Assembly: GCA_036346395.1 (NCBI GenBank)
Contig: CM070598.1
Location: 9,655,517 to 9,719,516 of the forward strand
Reading direction: 5' to 3'
DNA: 64,000 nucleotides
Source: Hsuehochloa calcarea
Taxonomy: Eukaryota > Streptophyta > Magnoliopsida > Poales > Poaceae
Part shown: one piece after another, positions 55,191-64,000 of the stretch
Position numbering within the stretch: position 1 is the stretch's first letter
Layout of the letters: every line of letters starts with the position of its first letter
Notes under the pieces: model-generated
Seen by the model: only the letters and a program-made list of their open reading frames with translations
What the model was told of the DNA's origin: nothing
The model's database searches: none
Position numbers and translations under genes: made by a program

Positions 55191-57170
55191 CTGGAGACAT
55201 TCAGGTATTAAAGAACAGCATGACAATCTACAAAGAAATAGCAGCAAATAAGCAAAGACAATATATATGATCCATCTTATAATCCACTAACGTACAAAAG
55301 ACAGAAAAATCAGCATCTGAAATGGATAAAATAATTGTGATACCACAACAATACTAGATAAAACGTCAAGCAATCTCCAGGTTATATATGAACAAAAAAA
55401 GACAGAAAATTAGTTCAGATGCTTCGTTTTAATGTAAATCTCAAATATTCTCCTTTACGTGTGTTTGGGAAAATCACCGCTTGATTGAGGGGAACGGAGC
55501 TCACCATCACTCGGGTTGGGAGCGACAGAGAAGACGAAGGCGGGCGGGGCCAGTGGGCCTCTGCTGCCGGAGCGCAGTGGGACGGAGATAGAGCCGATTC
55601 AATTAACTGGACGGCTCAAAGGAAGAGGGGACCATCGGCAGCAAGGGTAGGCTGGAAGCGGAGGTAAGGATTGGATTGGCGGCTAGGGATTTAGGATTGG
55701 GGAAAGTAAGACAAAAGCCCTGTAGATCAATATATATAGACAAGATGTGTACGCGATATGGACAATTTGGACCGCTGTCGGTTCCTTCTTTACTCTCGGA
55801 GTGCTGTAGGTGTTTTTCGTGTTTTCTGTATATATATTTTTTATCTTTTAGTGATTAGAGGTTTATCTTGTAGTGATTAGTGTGTGTATTGCAATTTTCG
55901 CAGACCGAGCTGCTACAGTCCTGCAGCGTTTGGGGAGTACGGTACGTGACTACGTGAACGAGATGTTATTGTCCGGAATGCACGTCAGGTGACCTGCCGC
56001 GGACGGAAAGCGCGATAGAGGATACTTGTCGCCTGCCTAGCCTACCGTGGTGCCAATTATATCATTTCGAATTGGAGTCAACATTTGCTATTTCGTTTAA
56101 TAAAAGGCTTAATGAGCAAAAAAAAATCCTAAAACTAATCCCAATGGCTAATGCACGTATATAAATTAACAATGTTCAAACGTGCACGTCTACTAAAAAT
56201 TAATTATATCTTTTTTAAAAAAATCCCAGATTAGATGTGAACAAAAGAACTTTGTAAATATATTGGAATTAAAGCTGGCCTTTTTGCTAAATTATACTGG
56301 GGGTACATGTAATTTGCCTTCATATTAGAGGCAATTGTAAGGCGGAGATACAATGCATAATAAGTAACAACTGCAGACGTGGAAGGTGTGAGAACAGTAT
56401 GAATTGGAAAGTGAGTTGCCCTGCTGCTCATCGACTTTATTATTTCCTATGAAATTGCACAGGCGACCTGTGCTGTTTTCTAATACAGTCAAATGTTCAC
56501 CTTCCTCGATGAGTTATCTTATTAGTTAGGAGGTCTACTAAGTGATGCACATGAAAAAAAAAGTCGATGACCAAGATCCAAGTCCAACAAAGCACAAACC
56601 TGACGGAAGGAGAGTATCAATGGAACAGAGCAGATTGTTTTGTACGATTAGAAGGAATATTTTAAACTGCGTATTGGGGATGCATAGGGTGGAGTTGCTG
56701 TGATATATTAGGCGCAACACGGTCAGATACATTTGCAGGAATAGAATGGAACTCACTTGTAAATAAAACACCGGAACCATAGAGGATCTAAAATGTAAAA
56801 GCCGACACAAACAATAACTTAGGTTAACCAATATGGGATTCGAGATGATTACATGAGGAAGTTATTAGCAGATAGAGGAAAAGAAAATGGAAGGTCCTCG
56901 GGCATGTTTAGTAAGCAGCATCACATATTAATTGCTTCAAGAAAATCAGACATTTGTGCAGATAAGCTATGGAGACTCAAGTATGAAATAAATGGCTTCC
57001 AAAGAAAGGTAAAATTCCTATGTACAGAAGCGCACACACTATACGCTATGCACTAATGTCACAACCCATACTCTGGTCTAGTGGTGATATAGCGCCGCTA
57101 TGAAGTACCATTTAAAACAATGTTTAAATGGAAACGACAACTAAAACAGCATGAAAATGCAACAGAAAGG
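55191..57170. other. intronic or disrupted region of the OBERON-like pseudogene
   Basis: No exon recognised, although central coding exons of the family would be expected here. 55,920-56,115 is the right end of a hairpin element: AGCGCGATAGAGGATACTTG, then CATTTGCTATTTCGTTTAAT and GGCTTAATGAGC, all with counterparts at 49,890-49,993. The rest is AT-rich. Confidence 0.5.
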
Positions 57171-57775
57171 TTTAACCTCTTTGGATCCTGTGTCCTTCAG
57201 AAGGGATCTCCCAAATAAACATAGAAAAGAATGTGCTAAGATCAACATCTGGAAATTCTCTCTTGATAAATTCTTCAACTTTTAATTTACTTGGAAATGC
57301 TGTCTTTTTATCAGTAGCTTCCGGGAAACGTGAGGGCGGCATAAGATACATGTTCACAGTTGGATCCATAACATAAGTCAACAGTATAGATAAACTTCAT
57401 TTTTCTTGGCACAACTATATATAACATGGATAATTTAATTGCCAAACATGGTTGGTCCAATGCTAAATTAAGAAATTAATACCCTCTATTCATTTTCTTC
57501 ATTTTACACAGTGCAAAGCTAATAAACTTCAGATCTAACCTACTGAGGCCTTGACAAAAGCATGTACCTGTAAACCCAGTGGCCAGTCGCGTAAGCCCTG
57601 CATCCCACTTTCCAATACCATTCATCTCCGGGACATGGCCAATTTTCAGGAGCATAGGGCAAGCCTTTACCATAACCATATGCATTAGCACGAACAGGTA
57701 TAGCAACAATGCTAGTCTCAGCTCTGCACAATTCTGATAAATTAAGTTCCCCAAGTATGTTCTTTTTACCACCTC

Positions 57776-59220
57776 GACCACCTGTTGAACTCGGGTGCCC
57801 TACGATCTGAAGTATATGTTTGTTTCAGGACCTTCGAGAATGTTTTGAAGCGTGCAAAATCGAATTGGGCACCATTGTTGGTGACGATGTTGCGCGGCAC
57901 ACCGTATCTGTAGATGATGTTTTTCCATACGAACCACTGGGTTGCCACGGCTGTGATTTTTGCTACGGACTCTGCTTTTATCCATCTTGAGAAGTACTCA
58001 ATAGTGACAAAGGCGAAGTGAAGGTTGCCTTTGGTCACGGAATGTGCCGATGATGTCGAGCCCCCGCGCAAAGGGCGAGCAGGGGCGGGGCTACTGTGAA
58101 CCGTCGGTGCCTTTGAGCTGTGCCCGACCCATTGACATCCCTGGCAACGCTGGACGAGGTCTTGTTTGTCGTGCAACGCTGTTGGTCAGTATAGGCCTTG
58201 GTGTAAGGCCCTTGCATCGAGTCCCTGAGGAGCTTCGTGAGCGACGCAGGGCCCCTCGTGAATATCTCGTAGGAGGGATTGACCCTCTTCCTAATATACG
58301 CACCACAACAAGGGAGTGCAGACGCCTCTTTGTATAGTAATCCATTTACGATGTGGTAGTTGCAGGTACGGTGCTGGAGGCGCTTTTCCTTGGCGGGGTC
58401 CTCGGGCTCTTCACCTTTTAGGTATTTGGTGATGGCATCCTGCTAGTCGGCTTTGTTGATAAGAAGGACGAGGTTTGACCTGCCAGCACCTCCTTGTGCT
58501 TCGGGTGTAGCCGAAGGCGCGTGTAGTACCTCATAGAAGATGTCCGACGGGGGACGTTGTGCAGAGCTAGCCCGTTTTGCGAGTTTGTCAGCAACCTCAT
58601 TGTTTCCCTTTGGGATGGTTTGAATGGTGATGCCGAGGAAGTGCTTCGTTGCCCCCACAGACCATGGCCGATACAAAGTCATTTCGGGGTCTCTGGTCAT
58701 GAATGATTTATCGAAGTGGCCCGTCATAAGGCGGGAGTTGCTTTTGATGATTATGCGCTTGTCCCCCAAAGCATTGACCTTGCAGAGGCCCAACAGCAGA
58801 GTCTCGTATTCGGAGGCATTGTTCGTGTTGGGAAGTCAAGGCAGGCAACGTGCTTCACCGGTCCGGGGAAATTAGGATGGCCGCCGCGCCTGGCCCCGCG
58901 ATGCACCAATAGTCGTCGGTGTAGATTGTCCATGGGGCCTCGCCCTGGGTTACGAGTGGCTCCTCAAATTGGGGAGTCCATTCGGCGACGAAGTCGGCAT
59001 GGGCCTGTGATTTGATGGTCGTACGTGCCGTGAAGGTATGGTCGAAGGGCGTCAGTTTTGTGGCCCACTTGCCGATTCGGTCTAAAGCGTCCTTGTTGCG
59101 CGATGCTCGGATCGTAGGAGTGAGTAAGTGTTTACGGTTTGTCGGACCGTGATAGCGAGCACTCGACAAAGTAGTCCGCAACTTGTGCGAAGTCAAGAGT
59201 AGGGCGTATGCTAGCTTCTC
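57776..59220 (-). mobile_element. Ty3/gypsy pol fragment (RNase H to integrase)
   Basis: Read right to left. RNase H: HLLTPTIRASRNKDALDRIG, KLTPFDHTFTARTTIKSQAH, ADFVAEWTP, WTIYTDDYWCIAGPGAAAIL (D of the active site visible). Then VNALGDKRIIIKSNSRLMTG, NNEVADKLAKRAS, closing the RNase H fold. Integrase: CQGCQWVGHSSKAP (zinc-binding tail), HFAFVTIEYFSRWIKAESVA, IIYRYGVPRNIVTNNGAQFD (catalytic core). It ends at a degenerate VGHP..NG.VE-like block at about 57,780, exactly where the OBERON-like exon starts. Frameshifts are present. No LTRs. Confidence 0.8.
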
Positions 59221-59689
59221 TTACTCCATGTACCTAACTTTGGCCCTGAGGGGCCTCACTTGGTCTCATGTACTACATGGGGTGTTATCTAGAAGGTTTG
59301 AATTTGCTTGTGTTCTTGGACAAGGACCGCGCGGTCACCGTCGAGGTTCGCGATGGGGTACAAAAGATAGATTTGCATTGGGCTTGGTGTGCTTTGGGCT
59401 TGGAAATTGGCGAGGTATTGTTTAAGCTTTCTCGTATGAGCTTCGTTTTGGTAGAAAACCCTCATTTCGCATTTTCGAGTTTTTGGATCAAAATATTTTA
59501 TTCTTAAGACAGGCAACTTAGATAAATTTGAATCAAGAACTTTTGATGGGTTATTTCAGGTTATCCCGCTCATTCGAGGGTTTTGGGTTTTTAATATCGA
59601 GACTAACCTTATTCAGAGACTTGTAATCTCACTTTTGATGAGACTAGCCCAGAGCTAGATCAATTATTACGAGATGATTCACAGGTGTG
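59221..59689. other. unassigned stretch between two retrotransposon fragments
   Basis: Frames open on both strands (59268-59507 +, 59289-59516 -) without recognised domains. Confidence 0.35.
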
Positions 59690-61533
59690 AGAGCATTTTT
59701 GTGGAGGAAGATGAGAGCGAAGGCGATATCATTCCTTCATCTGCTTTGCTTCTTGAGGCGCCCATGATGATACAAGAACTGCTCGTCTACTTCACCTTGG
59801 TGGAGGCTCTGCGCATCATCATCATCGGCAGACTACATGAGGTCGAAGAAGCGATATCTCACCCGGGTGCTCCACCCGCATTCGAGACAAGCATCCTCCG
59901 GATCGGATAATAGGTAATCTACATGAGCGAGTCACTCGCTCCGGTATAATGATCCAAATCTCTACTCTCATTCGGCTTTTGTTGCTTCTTTTGAACCCCG
60001 CGATATATCACATGCTTTATCCGATTCTAGGTGGGTAAATGCCATGCATGAGGAGTTAGAGAATTTTGAAAGAAACAAAGTTTGGAACCTAGTAGAACCT
60101 CCTAGTGGTCATAATGTTATAGGAACTCGTTGGGTGTTCAAGAATAAACAAGGTGAGGATGGTTACGTGGTTAGAAACAAGGCAGATTAGTAGCTGGGGT
60201 TTGACCAAGTTGAGGGTTTAGATTTTGATGAGACATTTGCTCTGTTGCTAGACTAGAAGTCATTCGTATTTTGCTCGCATTTCTTTGCATCAAAAGGTTT
60301 TAAATTATATCGGATGGATGTTAAAGTGCATTCTTAAATGGTTTCATAGAGGAAGAAGTGTATGTTAAGCAACACCACGGGTTTTGAGGATCCCAAGTAT
60401 CCAAATCGTGTTTTCAAACTATCTAAAGCATTGTATGGTCTTAAACAAGCCCCTAGAGCACAGTATGATAGACTTAAAACCTTCTTGCTTAAAAATAATT
60501 TTGAGATGGGTAAAGTGGATAAAACTCTATTCATTCTTAGGCGTGACAATGACTTCCGCTTGCTCAAATTTATGTGGATGATATTATTTTAGTGGTTCCT
60601 CTAATGCTCTTGTTTCCACTTTTACGACACTATGTCCGGGAATTTGAGATGAGTATGATGGGATGTCGAGGAATTTGAGATGAGTATGATGGGAGAGCTT
60701 AATTACTTTTGGGACTTCAAATCAAGCAATGCAAGGAAGGAACTTTCATCCATCGGACAAAGTACACTAAAGATCTACTCAAACGCTTCAACATGGGTGA
60801 TTGCAAGCCAATTTCCACTCCCATGGCAACATCGATATTTGGATCGGATGAGGAAGGAGAAGTCATGGATCAGCGAGTACCGCATGACATGATCGGCTCC
60901 TTTCATGTCGGCGGCCTCGAGCCGGACATTCACTTCACGGTATGCCTTTGTGCAAGATTTGAGCGTCTCCGAGAACTTCCCATCGCCAAGCCGTTAAGCG
61001 CATATTGGTATTTACACTATACCCTCTTATATGGCATTTAGTATTCATGCTCTTGACTTTGTCCATTAGGGGTTTTGATTCGATTTTCTGTGGTTTCGGT
61101 TAGATAGGAAGAGTACCTCGAGGCACTGTCACTTCTAGGCACTTCTCTTGTATCTTGGTCTTCTAGAAGCGGTTTTACATTGCACAATACCTTCACAAGC
61201 GAGTATGTAGGCTTTGCTAATTCTTTGTAGCCAAATTTTGTGGATAGCGTCCACTACGAAAGATTATGGGTTAAATTTTGCTAGTGTTCCTCTTTTACGT
61301 GATAACATACGCTATTAATATTGCTAAAAACCCAATTGCAACATTTTAGGACTAAACACATAGATATTCGCTTTCACTTCCTTAAAGACCATGTTGAAAA
61401 AAGAGATATTGTGATGCACTTCGTAGAGTCCGAAGCTAAATTGGCAGATATTCTCACCAAGCCTTTAGATCAAACTAGGTTTGCCACCTTGAGAAGTGAG
61501 TTAGGGGTAATTTATCCCTATGGGTTGGTTTGA
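59690..61533 (+). pseudogene. Ty1/copia (Sirevirus-like) pol fragment, RT and RNase H
   Basis: Blocks in order: SRWVNAMHEELENFERNKVW and NVIGTRWVFKNKQGEDG (start of reverse transcriptase, about 60,030-60,190), FKLSKALYGLKQAPRAQYDR (60,412-60,472), a damaged catalytic region (MWMILF), LQIKQCKEGTFIHRTKYTKD and DCKPISTPMATS, then TKHIDIRFHFLKDHVEKRDI and AKLADILTKPLDQTRF, ending in TGA at 61531-61533. TTTGAGGGGGAG directly after the stop is a typical polypurine tract. The RTKHIDIR..HFLRDHV ending and this tract fit the Sirevirus (SIRE/Maximus) lineage. Many frameshifts. Confidence 0.75.
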
Positions 61534-63189
61534 GGGGGAGTTTGGTCTTTTCGATTTTTCCTTGTTCTTTTGATCTTTTATTGTTCTTTTTAGAACTTAG
61601 TGATCTTTTGAGCGTTTTAGGTTTTTAGGCTTTTTATAGCATCTCATTGTATCATATTGCATTCATATGAAAAATACAACAAGTGGTATGAAAAATCCAA
61701 AAAGATGCATTGTAATATAAGATTTTCTGCTTATCTTTTAAAAATTGATGAAGCTTTGCTTATTACCCTTTGGAGCTTTAGTACTTCAATTCGTGCTCAA
61801 TGTCATGTCTAGTTCTTTGACTTGCTAGAATTATCATGCTTTTACATGTGTAGCTTAGTCTTTGCTATATGAGCTAGAACCTTAAAACAACTCGAACTAA
61901 GAAATTGCAATTTGTGGATGTTTTAGCGAGTTGCGCAATTAGTGCTCCTCTTGTGACATTGGCCCTGTCAGAATTGCTTTGTTAGCTCTTTGATCTAAAA
62001 TTGACCATTACTTGAACTTTTGTGTTCTTGAGATTCTAAAACTGCTCTTGTGAAAAATGAATAATCAAGATTGTCTTATGCTTAAATTGTGCCAAACTAT
62101 TCTTACGAGGCCTTGTCAAAGACATGAACTTGGAGATAGTTTGATGAACCGAACGATCTCATGGGACCGCTTGTCGAAATGACACGAACCTCAAGATTTA
62201 TGCATACTGTAGAAGCTTAGAAAGAGTTTGTGGATGGCTCCTAGTCCGGGATCTTCTTTACTAAGATATACCTTTAATCAACTACAGTGAAGCTTAGGAT
62301 GAGTTTGTGGATGGCTCCTAGTCCGGGATCTTGTCACTAAGTTAGATCATTAGTCAACTTCAATATTCAATGCATATGAGAAAATGTTGACAAATGGCGT
62401 TTACAAAATATTGAGCAAAATGATTCAATACGGGACCTGATTGACTCTTAATGTGGTCTTTGTTAGATTTTTGATCTCACTTTGACATTTTGACATGGCC
62501 AACTTCACTTTAGGATCCATGTTGATGAACTTGCTGAATTTGAAGCTTTGCTTAAATTGATCAAATCTACTGCTTTACTTTTGAGCCTTTGTGCTTAGCT
62601 TTGATATACATGTCTTACCATGATTTTGCTAGCGTTGTCAGGCTTGATATGCTATTTGTGCAATATTGAAAATACTGGCTAGCTCTTTTGGGTAATCTCC
62701 AAAGCTTCTTGTAATCAAAAATTGAAAATACAAAAAATGAAGCCACTCCATTGCACTTCATGCATACTCCTCTTTATGTGTCTTCTTTTATGCTTCTTTC
62801 TTTATTCTATATTTGTTATCTCTGGATGAGAGAAAGGCGTGATTCCTTGATGAATCCATTGTCAAAGGGGGAGAAGATGTGTTAATGAGAAGATATTACA
62901 TTGATATTACATTGTTGGGGAGAAGATTATACAGAGGAGGGGCGAAAATTTGAAAATTTACGAAATTTGAGGATCATAGTGAGGGAGTTCTTGAGTTGCA
63001 TTCTTATTGTCTTATTGAATATTACGAACTTGAATTGCATTCTTTTATCCTCACAATGATCATAGGTCAATTGAACAATTGTTCTTTCATATGGACCTCA
63101 TGTGAGAATTTTGAACCTTTTCGAAATCAAAGTTTTTATGCTTTCTTTTGCCTTGTCTCACATGCCTATACTATTCGATGCCGGCTTGG
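61534..63189 (+). mobile_element. 3' non-coding part and/or LTR of the Sirevirus-like element
   Basis: AT-rich, gene-free DNA running from the polypurine tract to the start of the second hairpin element. At 62212-62365 a 77-bp unit (GAAGCTTAG..GAGTTTGTGGATGGCTCC) is repeated twice (shown in part). LTR borders were not found. Confidence 0.45.
62212..62365. repeat. 77-bp tandem duplication
   Basis: GTTTGTGGATGGCTCCTAGT followed by CCGGGATCTT occurs at about 62,228 and 62,305 within two consecutive units. Confidence 0.8.
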
Positions 63190-64000
63190 TTTAATGAAAT
63201 AGCAAATCTAGTTCTCACGTGTTCGAAATAACAAAAATAACTTCCTGTTGCGCTCCTCGTCAACTGTAGGACACCTGTCACGCTCTCAATTCACAATAGG
63301 AATGTGTCTATCCATGGCGGCGTACGCAAATCAAGCATGCCGCGGATTAAGAGCGCATCAGGAAGTTGCCTGCCACGAACGAAGATCGCGGAATGTTGCT
63401 TCTGTGGACAGGGAGCGCGGTAGAGGACACGCCGCCTATCTAAACCATCGCAGTTGTATTTTTGTTATTTCGATCGCGGGATGCTAGATTTACTATTTTA
63501 TTTCAAAAAATGGCTAAATGAACCAAAAACAGGAGCATTCTAATTTCAAAACGCATCCCACGCGCCACGTCTCCATGAGTTCAATAAACTCTAAGGTGAG
63601 ATGCATTCCATGCGCGTTCCACCCCGAGCCGCATGAATTCTCCACAATTCGAATTCCAAGACAAATATCACCAGAATTCACAACTCTGAAGCAGCAACCC
63701 CTTGGGAGGAAAATTGCCTCCATGCCAATCCCTTTTGTCAGGTTTGCAAATGCACCTCCCAAGCATTGCTCTTGGGATCGCAACTGCAGCAACCTGTAAC
63801 ATCATATTATTTGCTCGACAAAACGTAGGCTAAATAATACTACCAACACAAGGATCACTGAAAGTACACTGAAACTGATAAGGTAAATATGGGAGCGACT
63901 GTTCCTACACGCATTGTCGCGCATTCACAGCGCTACTGGTTTCGTCCAAACCAGACTGATGGGGCGCCCTGAGGAGAGCAACCCCTTGGGAGGATATGCA
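63190..64000. repeat. direct segmental duplication, copy 2 (runs off the window)
   Basis: Second copy of 49664-50476, including the hairpin element (63190-63519) and the 3' flank of the OBERON-like gene (63520 onward). Differences are scattered substitutions and 1-3 bp indels (for example near 63,315-63,330). The match is still perfect at position 64000, so the duplicate continues beyond the window, and a second copy of the gene is expected on the minus strand there. Confidence 0.95.

Larger units (their letters stand above)
50566..57775 (-). pseudogene. OBERON-like PHD-finger protein gene, broken
   Basis: Exons read right to left. 57775-57568: LGELNLSELCRAETSIVAIP and GYGKGLPYAPENWPCPGDEW, the N-terminal domain I associate with DUF7081-type plant proteins. 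57370-57177: MYLMPPSRFPEATDKK, FIKREFPDVDL. 55190-54878: CDICCTVPTFCRECCCILC, DYSFGGYIYIKCEAVVEE, then a frameshift to ENYIRGHALRIYMAGTVG; a zinc-ligand Cys is Arg and about six residues are lost. 53893-53695: HYYCRRCDNK, frameshift, HVEKLLETCQSLESRDEI. 52579-52556: the rest of that exon, after an inserted element. 51068-50566: coiled coil (EIDHALQELKRSEEAEYRLA, QKDYILSLYRQL) with one more frameshift. The family acts in nuclei as PHD chromatin readers in development (established for OBERON/TITANIA). Three insertions plus frameshifts make this copy non-functional. The family name is from motif memory. Confidence 0.65.

Noticed and set aside
59221..59516. Protein-coding exon between the retrotransposon fragments
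   Set aside because: Both strands are open over the same stretch and neither reading is recognised.

Overview
The window is nuclear DNA from a grass (Poaceae). Evidence: GT-AG introns throughout, a GC-rich first exon next to AT-rich introns, plant-only families (FLZ/DUF581, DUF1677, plant mobile domain, OBERON-type PHD proteins), and a dense bed of grass-type Mutator-like, hAT, Harbinger-like, Ty1/copia and Ty3/gypsy elements. No organelle, bacterial or viral genome organisation is present. The species cannot be fixed by eye.

Layout. 1-1.05 kb is a TTAATTAA-rich block plus one end of a small hairpin transposon. 1.77-2.45 kb (-) is the N-terminal exon of an FLZ protein whose zinc-finger exon is not visible. 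4.32-17.10 kb is a large decayed Mutator-like element (9-12 bp target duplication, long inverted ends with inward TATA boxes). It carries a plant-mobile-domain gene and a GRF-finger/coiled-coil gene on the + strand and the start of a mudrA-like transposase on the - strand. Other repeats are nested in it, including a ~3.2 kb LTR and an inverted pair of ~0.5 kb repeats. 17.1-21.5 kb is repeat-rich and gene-poor. 21.55-25.04 kb (-) is the best gene here: an intact ten-exon TRM82/WDR4 WD40 gene, the non-catalytic partner of the tRNA m7G46 methyltransferase. 26.72-30.39 kb is a hAT element bounded by a perfect 8-bp target duplication. 30.63-35.79 kb is a decayed Ty1/copia element with both LTRs. 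36.93-37.29 kb (+) is an intact DUF1677 gene. 40.66-41.51 kb is an irregular GTTTCA array. 43.48-43.88 kb is a hypothetical ORF stopped at the start of a ~3.9 kb solo LTR (43.88-47.78 kb).

The right part holds a pseudogene of an OBERON-like PHD family (- strand, ~57.78 to 50.57 kb). Its zinc-finger and coiled-coil exons are still readable, but it has frameshifts. One exon contains a 1.1 kb element with a 3-bp target duplication, a neighbouring stretch is split by an LTR-element fragment, and the 5' side ends in a Ty3/gypsy fragment. Its 3' flank (49.66-50.48 kb) reappears almost unchanged in direct orientation at 63.19-64.00 kb, so a second copy of this locus probably begins at the right edge. 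A Sirevirus-like copia fragment (59.7-63.2 kb) lies between them.

Only TRM82 and DUF1677 look like intact functional host genes. FLZ is partial, the OBERON-like gene is broken, and nearly all else is transposon sequence. The most interesting object is the Mutator-like element carrying PMD and GRF genes.
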